Assembly: GCF_004364865.1 (NCBI RefSeq)
Contig: NZ_SOAU01000001.1
Coordinates: 3,442,001 to 3,506,000 of the forward strand
Origin: Ilumatobacter fluminis
GTDB taxonomy: Bacteria; Actinomycetota; Acidimicrobiia; Acidimicrobiales; Ilumatobacteraceae
Direction: 5' to 3'
Length of the DNA stretch: 64,000 nt
Under the pieces are notes generated by a model that was given only the letters and a program-made list of their open reading frames with translations, made no database searches and had not been told where the DNA came from. Shown here piece by piece: positions 37,158-44,619 of the stretch (its first letter is position 1; every line of letters starts with the position of its first letter). Made by a program: the position numbers and the translations under genes.

Positions 37158-37814
37158 GTGCCGCGCCTCGATCCCGTCTCCCGCGCCGACAACACCGACC
37201 CGCTCGTCGAGTCGATGTACGGCCTCCTGTTCGGCGACCGCGACCCGGCGGTCGAGCCCGGCACCGCGACGGGGACACCCGGCGACTGGTGGACCGTCTT
37301 CGCCAACGACACCAAGGTCTTCGAACACGCCATCCAGGGCTTCGGCGTGTACCGATCGGTCAGCATCGACCCGATACTGCGCGAGTGGGCACAAGCCCGC
37401 GCCGGGTACGCGACCCAGAGCCAGTTCGTGTTCTCCCAGCACTGCAAGGCGCTGCGCGGCCTCGGCGCGACCGAGGAGCAGATCGCTGCGATCCCCCACT
37501 GGTCGGCAGCCGACTGCTTCGGAGAGGTCGACCGGCTCGTCCTGGCCTACACCGACTGTCTCGTCTACGACCTCGGCCGCGTGCCCGACGCCCTGTTCGA
37601 CCGGTTGCGTGGACACTTCTCCGACCGAGAGCTGCTCGAACTCACTTATGTTGCGTCGCTCTACATGATGCACGGCGTCATGTCGCGCGCGTTGCGCACC
37701 GAGTGGGACGACGTCGACGAGCGGGTCACCGAGGTTTTCGTCGACGATGCCGACGACGACCTGCTCCGCATCTCTGCCGATGACGTCGAGAGCAGCGACG
37801 GCGAGGCCGGATGA
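37158..37814 (+). CDS. Carboxymuconolactone decarboxylase/AhpD-fold protein
   Basis: 218 residues, all-alpha. The AhpD-like core covers about 75-130 (WAQARAGYATQSQFVFSQHCKALRGLGATEEQIAAI) with a second helical part DRLVLAYTDCLVYD. The CxxC of AhpD is replaced by SQHC, with a single Cys, so a peroxidase role is doubtful. Related proteins in catabolic gene sets act as decarboxylases or hydrolases. The GTG start follows the VOC stop by 3 bases, and its own stop overlaps the GntR start by ATGA, so the three genes are translated as one unit. Confidence 0.82.
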   Translation: MPRLDPVSRADNTDPLVESMYGLLFGDRDPAVEPGTATGTPGDWWTVFANDTKVFEHAIQGFGVYRSVSIDPILREWAQARAGYATQSQFVFSQHCKALRGLGATEEQIAAIPHWSAADCFGEVDRLVLAYTDCLVYDLGRVPDALFDRLRGHFSDRELLELTYVASLYMMHGVMSRALRTEWDDVDERVTEVFVDDADDDLLRISADDVESSDGEAG

Positions 37815-38533
37815 CCGACAGCTTCGCCACCGCCACCTCGAACGACGTCGCCCGCGTCTACGACGGGGTGCGGCGGGGCATCGTCGAGGGCGACTTCCTG
37901 CCGGGCACGCGTCTCGTGGAGCAACGACTCGCCGAGCTGTTCGACTGCTCACGCACACCGGTGCGCGAAGCGGTACGCCGTCTCGAATCGGAAGGGCTCG
38001 TCGTCGTCGAACGCAACCGCGGGGCACGCGTCCGTCCGTTGTCGGAGCACGAGATCGCCGACCTGTACGACGTGCGCGCCCGGCTCGAGGGGTATGCAGC
38101 GTCGCTGGCGGCGACGCGCCACGAGCACGCCGACCTGATCGGGCTCCGCAGCGCGCTCGAGCGCTTCGAGCGCGCGACCGAGGCCGGGCTCCGGTCACGC
38201 GACGACCGCGCCGTCGTCCGCGACCTCGACGCCGCCAACGCCGACTTCCACGAGTCGTTGCTCGCGATGAGCCGCCACAGCCGGATCCGGAGCCTGGTCC
38301 ATGCGGCGGTCGACGCGCCGCTCGTGTTCCAAGCGCTGCAGCACTTCGAACCGACCGAACTGGAACGTTCGGCGACGTTCCACCGACTGATCGCCGAGGC
38401 GGTCGGCGCCCGTGAGCCCGAGCGGGCCGAACGCCTGATGGTCGAACACGTGCTGCAAGGTCGCGACACCTTGCTCGCCGGCTTGTCCGAGGTCGCCGAC
38501 GTCGCCGAGCTGTTCGCCGCCAGGCCCGGCTGA
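37811..38533 (+). CDS. GntR-family regulator, FCD subgroup
   Basis: 240 residues. N-terminal winged helix: GIVEGDFLPGTRLVEQRLAELFDCSRTPVREAVRRLESEGLVVVERNRGARV. The C-terminal FCD all-helical effector domain contains the metal/ligand pattern DLYDVRARLEGYAA, ANADFHESLLAMS and FHRLIAEAVGA. As the last gene of the VOC-CMD-GntR operon it most likely controls its own operon and the divergent CoA-transferase gene through the paired ATTGC..ACAA elements, released by a carboxylate effector. Confidence 0.92.
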   Translation: MTDSFATATSNDVARVYDGVRRGIVEGDFLPGTRLVEQRLAELFDCSRTPVREAVRRLESEGLVVVERNRGARVRPLSEHEIADLYDVRARLEGYAASLAATRHEHADLIGLRSALERFERATEAGLRSRDDRAVVRDLDAANADFHESLLAMSRHSRIRSLVHAAVDAPLVFQALQHFEPTELERSATFHRLIAEAVGAREPERAERLMVEHVLQGRDTLLAGLSEVADVAELFAARPG

Positions 38534-38596
38534 ACCGGACGAGTCGTGCGGCACGAAGCCCGCGCGGCCGACTCCGCACGCGCCCGTCGCTCGCCG

Positions 38597-38602
38597 TAGT
38601 GT
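38597..38602 (+). promoter_or_regulatory. Predicted leaderless -10 (aldehyde dehydrogenase)
   Basis: TAGTGT, 8 bases before the ATG at 38611; no Shine-Dalgarno. Confidence 0.35.
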
Positions 38603-38610
38603 CGGCACTC

Positions 38611-40047
38611 ATGGAGATCTCCCCGAACGCGACCAAGTTCTACATCGACGGCCAGTGGGTCGAGTCGTCCACCGGCGACACCCTCGACGTCATCAATCCC
38701 GCCACCGAGGAACCGATCGCCACGATCGCACTCGGCGGCCAGGCCGACGTCGACGCCGCCGTCGCCGCTGCCCAGCGTGCCTTCGAGTCGTGGTCGCAGA
38801 CCTCGATCGACGAGCGCACCGCGATCCTCAACAAGGTCACCGAGCTGATCGGTGCACGTGCCGACGATCTCGCCAACGCCATCAGCGCCGAGATGGGTGC
38901 GCCGCTCGGTCTCGCCAAGGCCGCGCAGGCGGCGAGCGGCCTCGCTCACTTCGCGACGACGGCCGCCGTCCTGCCGAGCTTCGAGTTCGAAGAACAGCTC
39001 GGCAACTCGCTCCTGGTCAAGGAGCCGATCGGTGTCGTCGGCATGATCACGCCGTGGAACTGGCCGATCAACCAGATCTCGTGCAAGGTCGCGCCGGCTC
39101 TCGCCGCAGGCTGCACGATGGTGCTCAAGCCGTCGGAAGTCGCCCCGTTGAACGCGATCATCTTCGCCGAGATCCTCGACGAGGCCGGTGTGCCCGCCGG
39201 CGTGTTCAACCTGGTGAACGGTGACGGCGCCGGTGTCGGCTCGTACATGTCGGGCCACCCCGGCGTCGACATGATGTCGTTCACCGGCTCCACCCGCGCC
39301 GGCGTCGAGGTCGCCAAGAACGCCGCCCCGACCGTCAAGCGGGTCGCCCAGGAGCTCGGCGGCAAGTCGGCCAACATCATCCTCGACGACGCCGACTTCG
39401 CCGAGGCGATCGGCCGCGACGCGTTCGGCATGTGCATGAACTCGGGCCAGTCGTGCAACGCGGCCACTCGCATGCTCGTCCCGAAGAGCCGCATGGACGA
39501 GGCGGCCGCGATCGCCAAGGCCGCGATGGAGGCCGTGGTCGTCGGCCCTCCGTCGCAGGACGGCACGACGATCGGACCGGTCGTGTCCGAGGTGCAGTGG
39601 AACAAGATCCAGGACCTCATCCAGGCCGGCATCGACGAGGGCGCGACCCTGGTCGCCGGCGGCACCGGTCGCCCGGACGGACTCGACGCCGGCTACTACA
39701 TCCGCCCGACGCTGTTCGCGAACGTCACCAACGACATGCGCATCGCCCGTGAGGAGATCTTCGGTCCGGTCCTCGTCATCATCGGCTACGACGATGACGA
39801 CGACGCCGTACGCATCGCCAACGACACGCCCTACGGACTGTCGGGCTACGTGTCGGGCAGCCCCGAGCGCGCCATGGCGATCGCCCGCCGTATCCGGACC
39901 GGCAACATGCACGTGAACGGTGCCGGGCCCGACTTCCAGGCGCCGTTCGGCGGCTACAAGCAGTCGGGCAACGGCCGTGAGTGGGGCAGCCTCGGCCTCG
40001 AAGAGTTCCTCGAGACGAAGGCGATCATGGGAGCCCCCGCCAGCTGA
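38611..40047 (+). CDS. NAD(P)-dependent aldehyde dehydrogenase
   Basis: 478 residues, normal for the ALDH superfamily. PWNWPINQISCKVAPALAAG with VLKPSEVAPL binds the cofactor, FTGSTRAG is the dinucleotide loop, the general base Glu is in QELGGKSANI (about 248) and the nucleophile Cys in MNSGQSCNAATR (about 282). It oxidises an aldehyde to the acid; the substrate is not predictable from sequence. ATG 38611 is preferred to GTG 38599. It stands alone, convergent with the ArsC-family gene, with a strong hairpin in between. Confidence 0.93.
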   Translation: MEISPNATKFYIDGQWVESSTGDTLDVINPATEEPIATIALGGQADVDAAVAAAQRAFESWSQTSIDERTAILNKVTELIGARADDLANAISAEMGAPLGLAKAAQAASGLAHFATTAAVLPSFEFEEQLGNSLLVKEPIGVVGMITPWNWPINQISCKVAPALAAGCTMVLKPSEVAPLNAIIFAEILDEAGVPAGVFNLVNGDGAGVGSYMSGHPGVDMMSFTGSTRAGVEVAKNAAPTVKRVAQELGGKSANIILDDADFAEAIGRDAFGMCMNSGQSCNAATRMLVPKSRMDEAAAIAKAAMEAVVVGPPSQDGTTIGPVVSEVQWNKIQDLIQAGIDEGATLVAGGTGRPDGLDAGYYIRPTLFANVTNDMRIAREEIFGPVLVIIGYDDDDDAVRIANDTPYGLSGYVSGSPERAMAIARRIRTGNMHVNGAGPDFQAPFGGYKQSGNGREWGSLGLEEFLETKAIMGAPAS

Positions 40048-40070
40048 TCACCGAGCACCGGAGTCGAACC

Positions 40071-40096
40071 GGGCCGCCGACGCGAGTCGGCGGCCC
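40071..40096. terminator. Bidirectional terminator hairpin
   Basis: 10-bp perfect stem GGGCCGCCGA/TCGGCGGCCC with a 6-base loop, between the convergent aldehyde dehydrogenase and ArsC-family genes. Confidence 0.65.
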
Positions 40097-40103
40097 GCTC
40101 GCG

Positions 40104-40460
40104 TCAGGACGACAGGAGCTCGGCGACGCGTTCTTTGGGGCGGCCGATGATGGCGGCGTCGTCGGTCACGACGACGGGACGCTGCATGATCATCTTGTTG
40201 TCGAGGATCACCTGGACGATCTGATCGACCGTCCGGACGTCGTCGTCGGACAGCTCCAGCTTCTTGAACAGGCTGTCGCGCCGGACCAGGTCGGTCGGCG
40301 GGTCCTCGAGCTTGGCGATGATGTCACGCAAGGTCGCCTCGTCGGGCGGGTTCTTGCGATACACGACGATGTCGGCGTCGACCCCGAGTTCTTCTGCAAT
40401 GCGCACGGCATTGCTCGACGAGTTTCAATTTGGGTTGTGGTAGATGGTCACCTTGGCCAT
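40104..40460 (-). CDS. arsC: ArsC-family oxidoreductase with in-frame TGA at the catalytic Cys (candidate selenoprotein)
   Basis: One frame runs from ATG 40460 to the stop at 40104 with a single internal TGA at 40425-40427. Read as Sec it gives 118 residues, the ArsC length, starting MAKVTIYHNPNUNSSSNAV. In E. coli ArsC the segment is YHNPACGTSRN, so the TGA is exactly catalytic Cys12. The three Arg equivalents (LVRRD, QRPVVV, IGRPKE) and H8 are kept; the Arg four residues after the Cys is Ser. A 7-bp hairpin with loop CGTGC begins 10 bases after the TGA, as in bacterial SECIS elements. TACGGT lies 6 bases before the ATG, supporting this start. Without Sec decoding the gene would be broken; annotators would call only the part after the TGA. 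No ars operon is nearby, so arsenate may not be the substrate. Confidence 0.75.
40396..40414 (-). promoter_or_regulatory. SECIS-like hairpin
   Basis: Minus-strand RNA GCAAUGC-CGUGC-GCAUUGC: perfect 7-bp stem, 5-base loop with G as its second base. The loop begins 17 bases after the UGA, inside the 16-37 base range described for bacterial SECIS elements. Confidence 0.6.
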
Positions 40461-40466
40461 GGCGCC

Positions 40467-40472
40467 ACCGTA
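40467..40472 (-). promoter_or_regulatory. Predicted leaderless -10 (ArsC-family gene)
   Basis: TACGGT on the minus strand, 6 bases before the ATG at 40460. Confidence 0.45.
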
Positions 40473-40608
40473 CCCCGAGATCACGATGGCGGGCCGGGTC
40501 GATCCACGCCGGCGGCTCGCGATGTGACACCCCCTCCGTAGGGTGCCTCGTACCGACTTCCCCTCGACAACCGCCGGTGTCCCACCGGCCCCACCGTTCG
40601 AGGTCATC

Positions 40609-41064
40609 ATGTCCCGACCCACCGGCATCCACCGGTTCCCACGCGCCCACATCGACCCGATCGTCGATCCGGCGACCGCACTCTCCCTGTTCCGTCGGGC
40701 GCTCGCCGTCCCCCGGCGCCACGAGACGGTCATCGTCCTCCTCGACGACCGGCGATGCGGCTTCTCGATCGTGACCGTCGACGGCACCGACGAACCCGAC
40801 CACGTCCTCGGTGCCATCGAGTGCTTCACCCACCCGCCCCTGGTCGAGAACGGCCTCGACGCGCTCCTCGTGGCGACCGATCGGACCGCGGACGGCGGCA
40901 CCGAACCGGGCGACGCCGATCGATGGTTCGAGATGTGCGACCTGACCGATCAGGCGGGCGTCGAACTCGTCGAGTGGTTCGTCTTCGGCCGCACGATCAG
41001 CTGTCCGCGTGATCTGGTGGGTGCGCCGCCGCGCTGGCGCGGGCTCGACGCTCGCTCGGCGTGA
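40609..41064 (+). CDS. Unknown small protein
   Basis: 151 residues, not recognised. It looks like a compact alpha/beta protein: ETVIVLLDDRRCGFSIVTVDG, EPDHVLGAIECFTHP, LDALLVATDRT and VELVEWFVFGRTISCPRDLVG alternate strands and helices. No signal peptide or TM segment. ATG 40609 has GAGG 5-6 bases upstream; an in-frame GTG at 40543 is possible. A TAGGGT at 40539-40544 would place transcription start about 58 bases before the ATG. The last 68 bases overlap, antisense, the end of the DUF4031 gene. Confidence 0.72.
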   Translation: MSRPTGIHRFPRAHIDPIVDPATALSLFRRALAVPRRHETVIVLLDDRRCGFSIVTVDGTDEPDHVLGAIECFTHPPLVENGLDALLVATDRTADGGTEPGDADRWFEMCDLTDQAGVELVEWFVFGRTISCPRDLVGAPPRWRGLDARSA

Positions 41065-41305
41065 GGCGCAAGCCCGCTGCCCGCAGCCGCCGGACGAGCT
41101 CTCTGCTCTCGACGACCGTCGCCCCGTTGTCGATCAGTTCGGCGCGGTACTCGTCGGGGATGTCGTAGTGGTCACCCTGGAACCCTCGGCGCGGAATGCC
41201 GTTGGCGTCGGCGAACGCGTGGAGCTCGTCGAGCGACTCGTCGCTGACGAGATGGCACCACTTTCGGCCGCGGAACCACCAGCGGGCTTCGTCGATCAGG
41301 ATCGT
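40997..41305 (-). CDS. DUF4031-domain protein
   Basis: 102 residues. VTILIDEARWWFRGRKWCHLVSDESLDELHAFADANGIPRRGFQGDHYDIPDEY is the conserved DUF4031 core, a small actinobacterial family of unknown function. GTG 41305 is chosen because the family begins at this point with MTVYVD-like residues; an ATG at 41338 would add 11 residues. The C-terminal 30 residues are Arg/Ala-rich. It converges with and overlaps the unknown gene ending at 41064, and is divergent from the HD-domain gene, with which the longer form would even share a CATG start. Confidence 0.85.
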   Translation of the reverse strand, partial: TILIDEARWWFRGRKWCHLVSDESLDELHAFADANGIPRRGFQGDHYDIPDEYRAELIDNGATVVESRELVRRLRAAGLRLTPSERRARASAAAHPPDHADS

Positions 41306-41323
41306 CACGGGCTCCGAGCCTGC

Positions 41324-41329
41324 CACACT
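41324..41329 (+). promoter_or_regulatory. Predicted leaderless -10 (HD-domain gene)
   Basis: CACACT, 7 bases before the ATG at 41337; no Shine-Dalgarno. Confidence 0.5.
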
Positions 41330-41336
41330 GGTGTGC

Positions 41337-42017
41337 ATGAGTGGCGACGAGCGAGAGCTCCACCTCGCCTGGCTGCGTCACGTGGGGATCGGTGCCGACG
41401 CCGAGCACTGGTTCGACACCGTCATGGGCGCGCACCGCGCCGAGGGCCGGCACTATCACACGGCCCGACACGTGCGTTGGGTGGTGCAGCACGTCCGCAC
41501 CCTCGCACCGGCAGCCGACGTCGCCGACGCCGACCTCGACATCGTCGTCGCGGCGGCGTTCTTCCACGACGTCGTCTACGACCCGACGGCATCCGACAAC
41601 GAGACGGCGAGCGCCGCCATGGCCCGTCGGGCGCTCACCGACCTCGGGTGGCCGCCCGAGCCGACCGAACGCGCCGCGACCATGATCGAGGCGACTGCGA
41701 ACCACGGCGCCGACTGCGTCGACCGTGCGACGTGCGTCATGCTCGCCGCCGACCTCGGCGTGCTCGCCGCCGAGCCGGGCGCGTACAGCGATTACGTCCG
41801 CAACGTGCGCAAGGAGTACGGCCACCTCGACGACGCGTCGTGGCGAGCGGGACGAACGGCGTTCGTGCGGTCGATGCTCGAGCGCGCCTCGATCTTCCCG
41901 GCGTCGCTCCGACTCGAGCAGTGGGAGAAGCGGGCCCGCGCGAACTTCACCGCCGAGTTGGCGGCGATGCAGCCGCTCAGCGGCGGAGACGGCGAGAGCG
42001 ACGCACCCGAACCCTGA
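41337..42017 (+). CDS. HD-domain metal-dependent hydrolase family protein
   Basis: 226 residues. The helical HD signature is visible: YHTARHVRWVVQHV supplies the first His, AAFFHDVVYDP gives the HD pair, and ANHGADCVDRA plus LAADLGVLA supply later metal ligands. This matches the predicted HD phosphohydrolase family often annotated as N-methyl-D-aspartate receptor NMDAR2C-like. Likely a phosphoric-ester hydrolase of unknown substrate. The start ATG 41337 is supported by CACACT 7 bases upstream; the frame is open before it but the residues there are antisense to DUF4031. Confidence 0.85.
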   Translation: MSGDERELHLAWLRHVGIGADAEHWFDTVMGAHRAEGRHYHTARHVRWVVQHVRTLAPAADVADADLDIVVAAAFFHDVVYDPTASDNETASAAMARRALTDLGWPPEPTERAATMIEATANHGADCVDRATCVMLAADLGVLAAEPGAYSDYVRNVRKEYGHLDDASWRAGRTAFVRSMLERASIFPASLRLEQWEKRARANFTAELAAMQPLSGGDGESDAPEP

Positions 42018-42099
42018 TCGGCTCGGCCTGCGGCCCGCGAGCGGTCGCCACGGCAGCCAATCCGAGGAAGGCAGCGAGGCTGTACCAAAGGGTCGTCAT
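41977..42099 (-). CDS. Candidate 40-residue single-pass membrane protein
   Basis: Too short for standard ORF lists. ATG 42099 opens a 40-codon frame: one hydrophobic helix (LWYSLAAFLGLAAVATA, residues 4-20) followed by a strongly basic tail ending VRVRRSRRLRR. TACACT lies 7 bases upstream, the same spacing as at many genes here. The last 41 bases overlap, antisense, the end of the HD-domain gene. The promoter match and the membrane-plus-basic-tail layout argue for a real gene, but no homology supports it. Confidence 0.4.
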   Translation of the reverse strand: MTTLWYSLAAFLGLAAVATARGPQAEPIRVRVRRSRRLRR

Positions 42100-42106
42100 C
42101 ACGTGC

Positions 42107-42112
42107 AGTGTA
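42107..42112 (-). promoter_or_regulatory. Predicted leaderless -10 (small membrane protein)
   Basis: TACACT on the minus strand, 7 bases before the ATG at 42099. A TCACGTGC/GCACGTGA pair (42099-42106 and 42122-42129) brackets it and could be an operator. Confidence 0.35.
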
Positions 42113-42221
42113 CGCACAATCGCACGTGACGACCAGTGCAGGTTCGGTCAAGGATCAGCGGACGTTCAGCCACGACGGCGACGCACCCCGAGCCGCAGCC
42201 GGCCGAGCGAACCCCACGGCA

Positions 42222-42227
42222 TAGGGT
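42222..42227 (+). promoter_or_regulatory. Predicted leaderless -10 (M20 peptidase)
   Basis: TAGGGT, 6 bases before the ATG at 42234. Confidence 0.45.
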
Positions 42228-42233
42228 GACGCC

Positions 42234-43589
42234 ATGACCGAACGCGCCCTGACCGCCGAGACCGTCGAGCTGCTGCAGACCATGATCCAGAACGCGTGCG
42301 TCAACGACGGAACCCGCGAGTCGGGCGAGGAGACCCGGAACGCCGACACGCTGCAGCACTTCATGGAGGGTGCCGGGCTCGACGTGCAGCGCTTCGAGGC
42401 GGTCGAGGGACGAGCGTCGATCGTCGCCCGCATCGAGGGATCCGACCCCGATGCTCCGTCGTTGTGCCTGATGGGTCACACCGACGTGGTGCCGGTCAGC
42501 CCCGACGGCTGGAGCCGAGATCCGTTCGGCGGTGAGCTGGTGCGCAACGACGACGGTGTCGAAGAGGTCTGGGGCCGCGGCGCAATCGACATGTTGAACC
42601 TCACCTCGTCGATGGCGGTCGCCTTCCGCGATCTCGCCCGGAGCGGATTCCGGCCGAAGGGCGACCTCATCTACTTCGGCGTCGCCGACGAGGAGGCCGG
42701 CGGCACGTGGGGCGCCGAGTGGATGTTCGAGCACCACCCCGAGGCGATCGACGCCGACTACTGCCTGACCGAGCTCGGTGGCTGGTCGACCGTCGACGAT
42801 CACGGGCACCGTCACGTGACGGTGAACGTCGGCGAGAAGGGCCTGGCGTGGCGCCGGCTGCGGGTCAGCGGCACACCCGGTCACGGCTCGATGCCGTTCG
42901 GTGCCGACAACGCGCTCGTGAAGGCGGCCGAGGTGGTGCGCCGGTTGTCGGAATACCGGCCGAACCCGCGGCTCGGTCCCACGTGGACCGGTTTCGTCGA
43001 CTCGTTGTCGATCCCGGCCGAGCTGAAGTCGGCGATGCTCGACCCGGAGCGGGTCTACGACGCGATCTCGACCCTGCCGGTCCCCCAGGCCCGGATGTGT
43101 CATGCGCTCACCCACACGACGATCTCGCCGAACGTCGCCGAGGGCGGGCAGAAGACGAACGTCATCCCCGACACCGTCGACATCGAGGTCGACATCCGCA
43201 CGGTGCCGGGCACCTCGTACGACGACGTGAAGGCGATGCTCGACGACGCACTCGGCGACCTCGCGCCCCACGTCGACGTGACCGACCTCCAGGTGGGCGT
43301 CGCGACGGAGTCGCCGACCGACAACGATCTGTGGGACACGATCAGCAAGCGGACCCAGATCGTCTACCCCGACGCCACGCTGGTCCCCGGTCTCGTGGTG
43401 GGCGGCACCGACGCCCGCTTCTATCGGCAACGCGGTCGTGTCGCCTATGGCGCCGGCCTGTTCTCGCCCTCGATGGACTTCGCCACCTTCGGCAACCGGT
43501 TCCACGGCCACGACGAACGAATCGACGTCGAGAGCCTCGCCCTCGCCACCGAGTTCTGGATCGGCATCTCGAAAGACCTCGTCGGCTGA
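42234..43589 (+). CDS. M20/M25/M40-family metallopeptidase
   Basis: 451 residues. The di-zinc catalytic domain has LMGHTDVVPV (His and catalytic Asp, about residues 82-84), WGRGAIDML (bridging Asp) and VADEEAGGTWGAEW (catalytic and metal Glu, about 153). The dimerisation domain starts near KGLAWRRLRVSGTPGHGSMP, and a late metal His is in FHGHDERID. These enzymes remove amino acids from dipeptides or N-acyl amino acids (dipeptidase, acetylornithine deacetylase, succinyl-diaminopimelate desuccinylase). The exact substrate cannot be fixed, and no arg or dap gene is nearby. The mRNA is predicted to be leaderless. Confidence 0.92.
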   Translation: MTERALTAETVELLQTMIQNACVNDGTRESGEETRNADTLQHFMEGAGLDVQRFEAVEGRASIVARIEGSDPDAPSLCLMGHTDVVPVSPDGWSRDPFGGELVRNDDGVEEVWGRGAIDMLNLTSSMAVAFRDLARSGFRPKGDLIYFGVADEEAGGTWGAEWMFEHHPEAIDADYCLTELGGWSTVDDHGHRHVTVNVGEKGLAWRRLRVSGTPGHGSMPFGADNALVKAAEVVRRLSEYRPNPRLGPTWTGFVDSLSIPAELKSAMLDPERVYDAISTLPVPQARMCHALTHTTISPNVAEGGQKTNVIPDTVDIEVDIRTVPGTSYDDVKAMLDDALGDLAPHVDVTDLQVGVATESPTDNDLWDTISKRTQIVYPDATLVPGLVVGGTDARFYRQRGRVAYGAGLFSPSMDFATFGNRFHGHDERIDVESLALATEFWIGISKDLVG

Positions 43590-43608
43590 ACCGGCACGCC
43601 GTCCGGGT

Positions 43609-44274
43609 TCACCAGCCGACGAAGGCGCGCATGTGGAAGCGCATCTGGTCGGGTCCGTAGAAGCCGTCGGCGTCGACCGGGCAGGCTCGCCGTGCGGCGC
43701 AGCCCGTCTCGAGACACACCGGTTCGGCGCCCGACCGCACGTACTCACGACACGACACGTGGTCGTAGCCGTCGGCCGTGAACGCGTCGACCGGACACGT
43801 CGTCAGGCACGGCGCATCACAGCCGACGCACGGCGACGTCGCCACGCCGGTCGGCGGGAGCCCCTCGACCGGATCGGCGAACAAGAACGCGCCGCGCAGG
43901 GCGTGCCACAGACCGTCGGTCGGGTGGACGAGCAGCCCGATCGGCGACTGCCACACGTCGCTCGCTCGCTGCGCCCAGCGCTGGAAGGGTTGGAACGGTT
44001 CGTCGCTCGGATGCACGAACTCGGCACCGAACCGTTCGGCGATCGGTCGGAGCCGACGGCGGGTCCAGGCGTCGAGCGGGTCGGGCTCGTCGCGCTCCTC
44101 GGCCCGGAAGATCGGCCACATGGTGCCGCCGACGTTGCCGACGATCACCACCGTCGCCGGCCGACGCCCGTCGGCGAGCACGGGCACCGGATCGTCCGGT
44201 CCGACGGCGAAGCCGCCGCGCGCCACCATGCCGGTCGGCTCGATCGCCGACGCGAGATCGCGGTAGCTCGTCAC
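43609..44274 (-). CDS. 4Fe-4S dicluster protein, QueG-like C-terminus
   Basis: 221 residues. The C-terminal half carries two ferredoxin-like Cys sets: CVGCDAPCLTTCPVDAF, then SCREY, CLETGCAARRACPVDAD. The N-terminal half (VVIVGNVGGTMWPIFRAEE) resembles the non-cluster region of epoxyqueuosine-reductase-like proteins, but no cobalamin site is evident. Likely an electron-transfer or redox protein. GTG 44274 is chosen because TACGGT is 7 bases upstream. It is divergent from the DUF3039 gene and converges with the M20 peptidase. Confidence 0.75.
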   Translation of the reverse strand: MTSYRDLASAIEPTGMVARGGFAVGPDDPVPVLADGRRPATVVIVGNVGGTMWPIFRAEERDEPDPLDAWTRRRLRPIAERFGAEFVHPSDEPFQPFQRWAQRASDVWQSPIGLLVHPTDGLWHALRGAFLFADPVEGLPPTGVATSPCVGCDAPCLTTCPVDAFTADGYDHVSCREYVRSGAEPVCLETGCAARRACPVDADGFYGPDQMRFHMRAFVGW

Positions 44275-44281
44275 GGTCACG

Positions 44282-44287
44282 ACCGTA
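44282..44287 (-). promoter_or_regulatory. Predicted leaderless -10 (Fe-S protein)
   Basis: TACGGT on the minus strand, 7 bases before the GTG at 44274. Confidence 0.4.
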
Positions 44288-44298
44288 CCGATCGGTGG

Positions 44299-44304
44299 CA
44301 CACT
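44299..44304 (+). promoter_or_regulatory. Predicted leaderless -10 (DUF3039 gene)
   Basis: CACACT, 7 bases before the ATG at 44312; no Shine-Dalgarno. Confidence 0.5.
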
Positions 44305-44311
44305 GGGACGC

Positions 44312-44599
44312 ATGTCGGAGTTGCAGACGATGCCCGCCGAGGTCATCCCCGAGATCGACCAGGACACCGAGACCGGCGAACCACCCGTCGCCCACATCGT
44401 CAAGGTCGAGCCGGGCGAGTCGGCGACGGCCAAGGTGCTCGAGGCCCGCATCAACGGCACACCGATCGAGGCGCTGTGCGGCCACGTGTGGGTGCCGGCC
44501 CGCGACCCGAAGCAGCTGCCGGTGTGCGAGGCCTGCAAGGAGATCTACGAGATGTACAAGGTCTTCAACGACGGCCTCCGCGACACGCCCGGCGACTGA
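44312..44599 (+). CDS. DUF3039-domain protein
   Basis: 95 residues. The conserved actinobacterial DUF3039 core is ALCGHVWVPARDPKQLPVCEACKEIYE; its Cys, His and CxxC suggest a structural zinc site. The function is unknown; the family is small, cytoplasmic and widely kept in actinobacteria. A NUDIX gene follows 20 bases downstream and may share the transcript. Confidence 0.9.
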   Translation: MSELQTMPAEVIPEIDQDTETGEPPVAHIVKVEPGESATAKVLEARINGTPIEALCGHVWVPARDPKQLPVCEACKEIYEMYKVFNDGLRDTPGD

Positions 44600-44619
44600 C
44601 GACGTTCGATCGGCGAGCC

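Noticed and set aside
37158-37814. CMD-type protein considered as a second selenoprotein
   Set aside because: The frame has no internal TGA; the motif is SQHC with a normal Cys codon.
40048-40075. A T-arm-like GGTTCGACTCC on the minus strand next to the ArsC gene, considered as the end of a tRNA (even tRNA-Sec)
   Set aside because: No acceptor stem, D arm or anticodon arm can be built, and the upstream sequence is the terminator hairpin and the ArsC coding end.
40104-40406. ArsC fragment starting from the GTG after the TGA as an independent gene
   Set aside because: It would lack the first strand and the whole active-site loop, while the missing part is present in the same frame directly upstream.
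41336-41339. Overlapping divergent ATGs (CATG) of the DUF4031 and HD genes
   Set aside because: DUF4031 homology begins at the GTG at 41305, so the shared CATG is probably chance.
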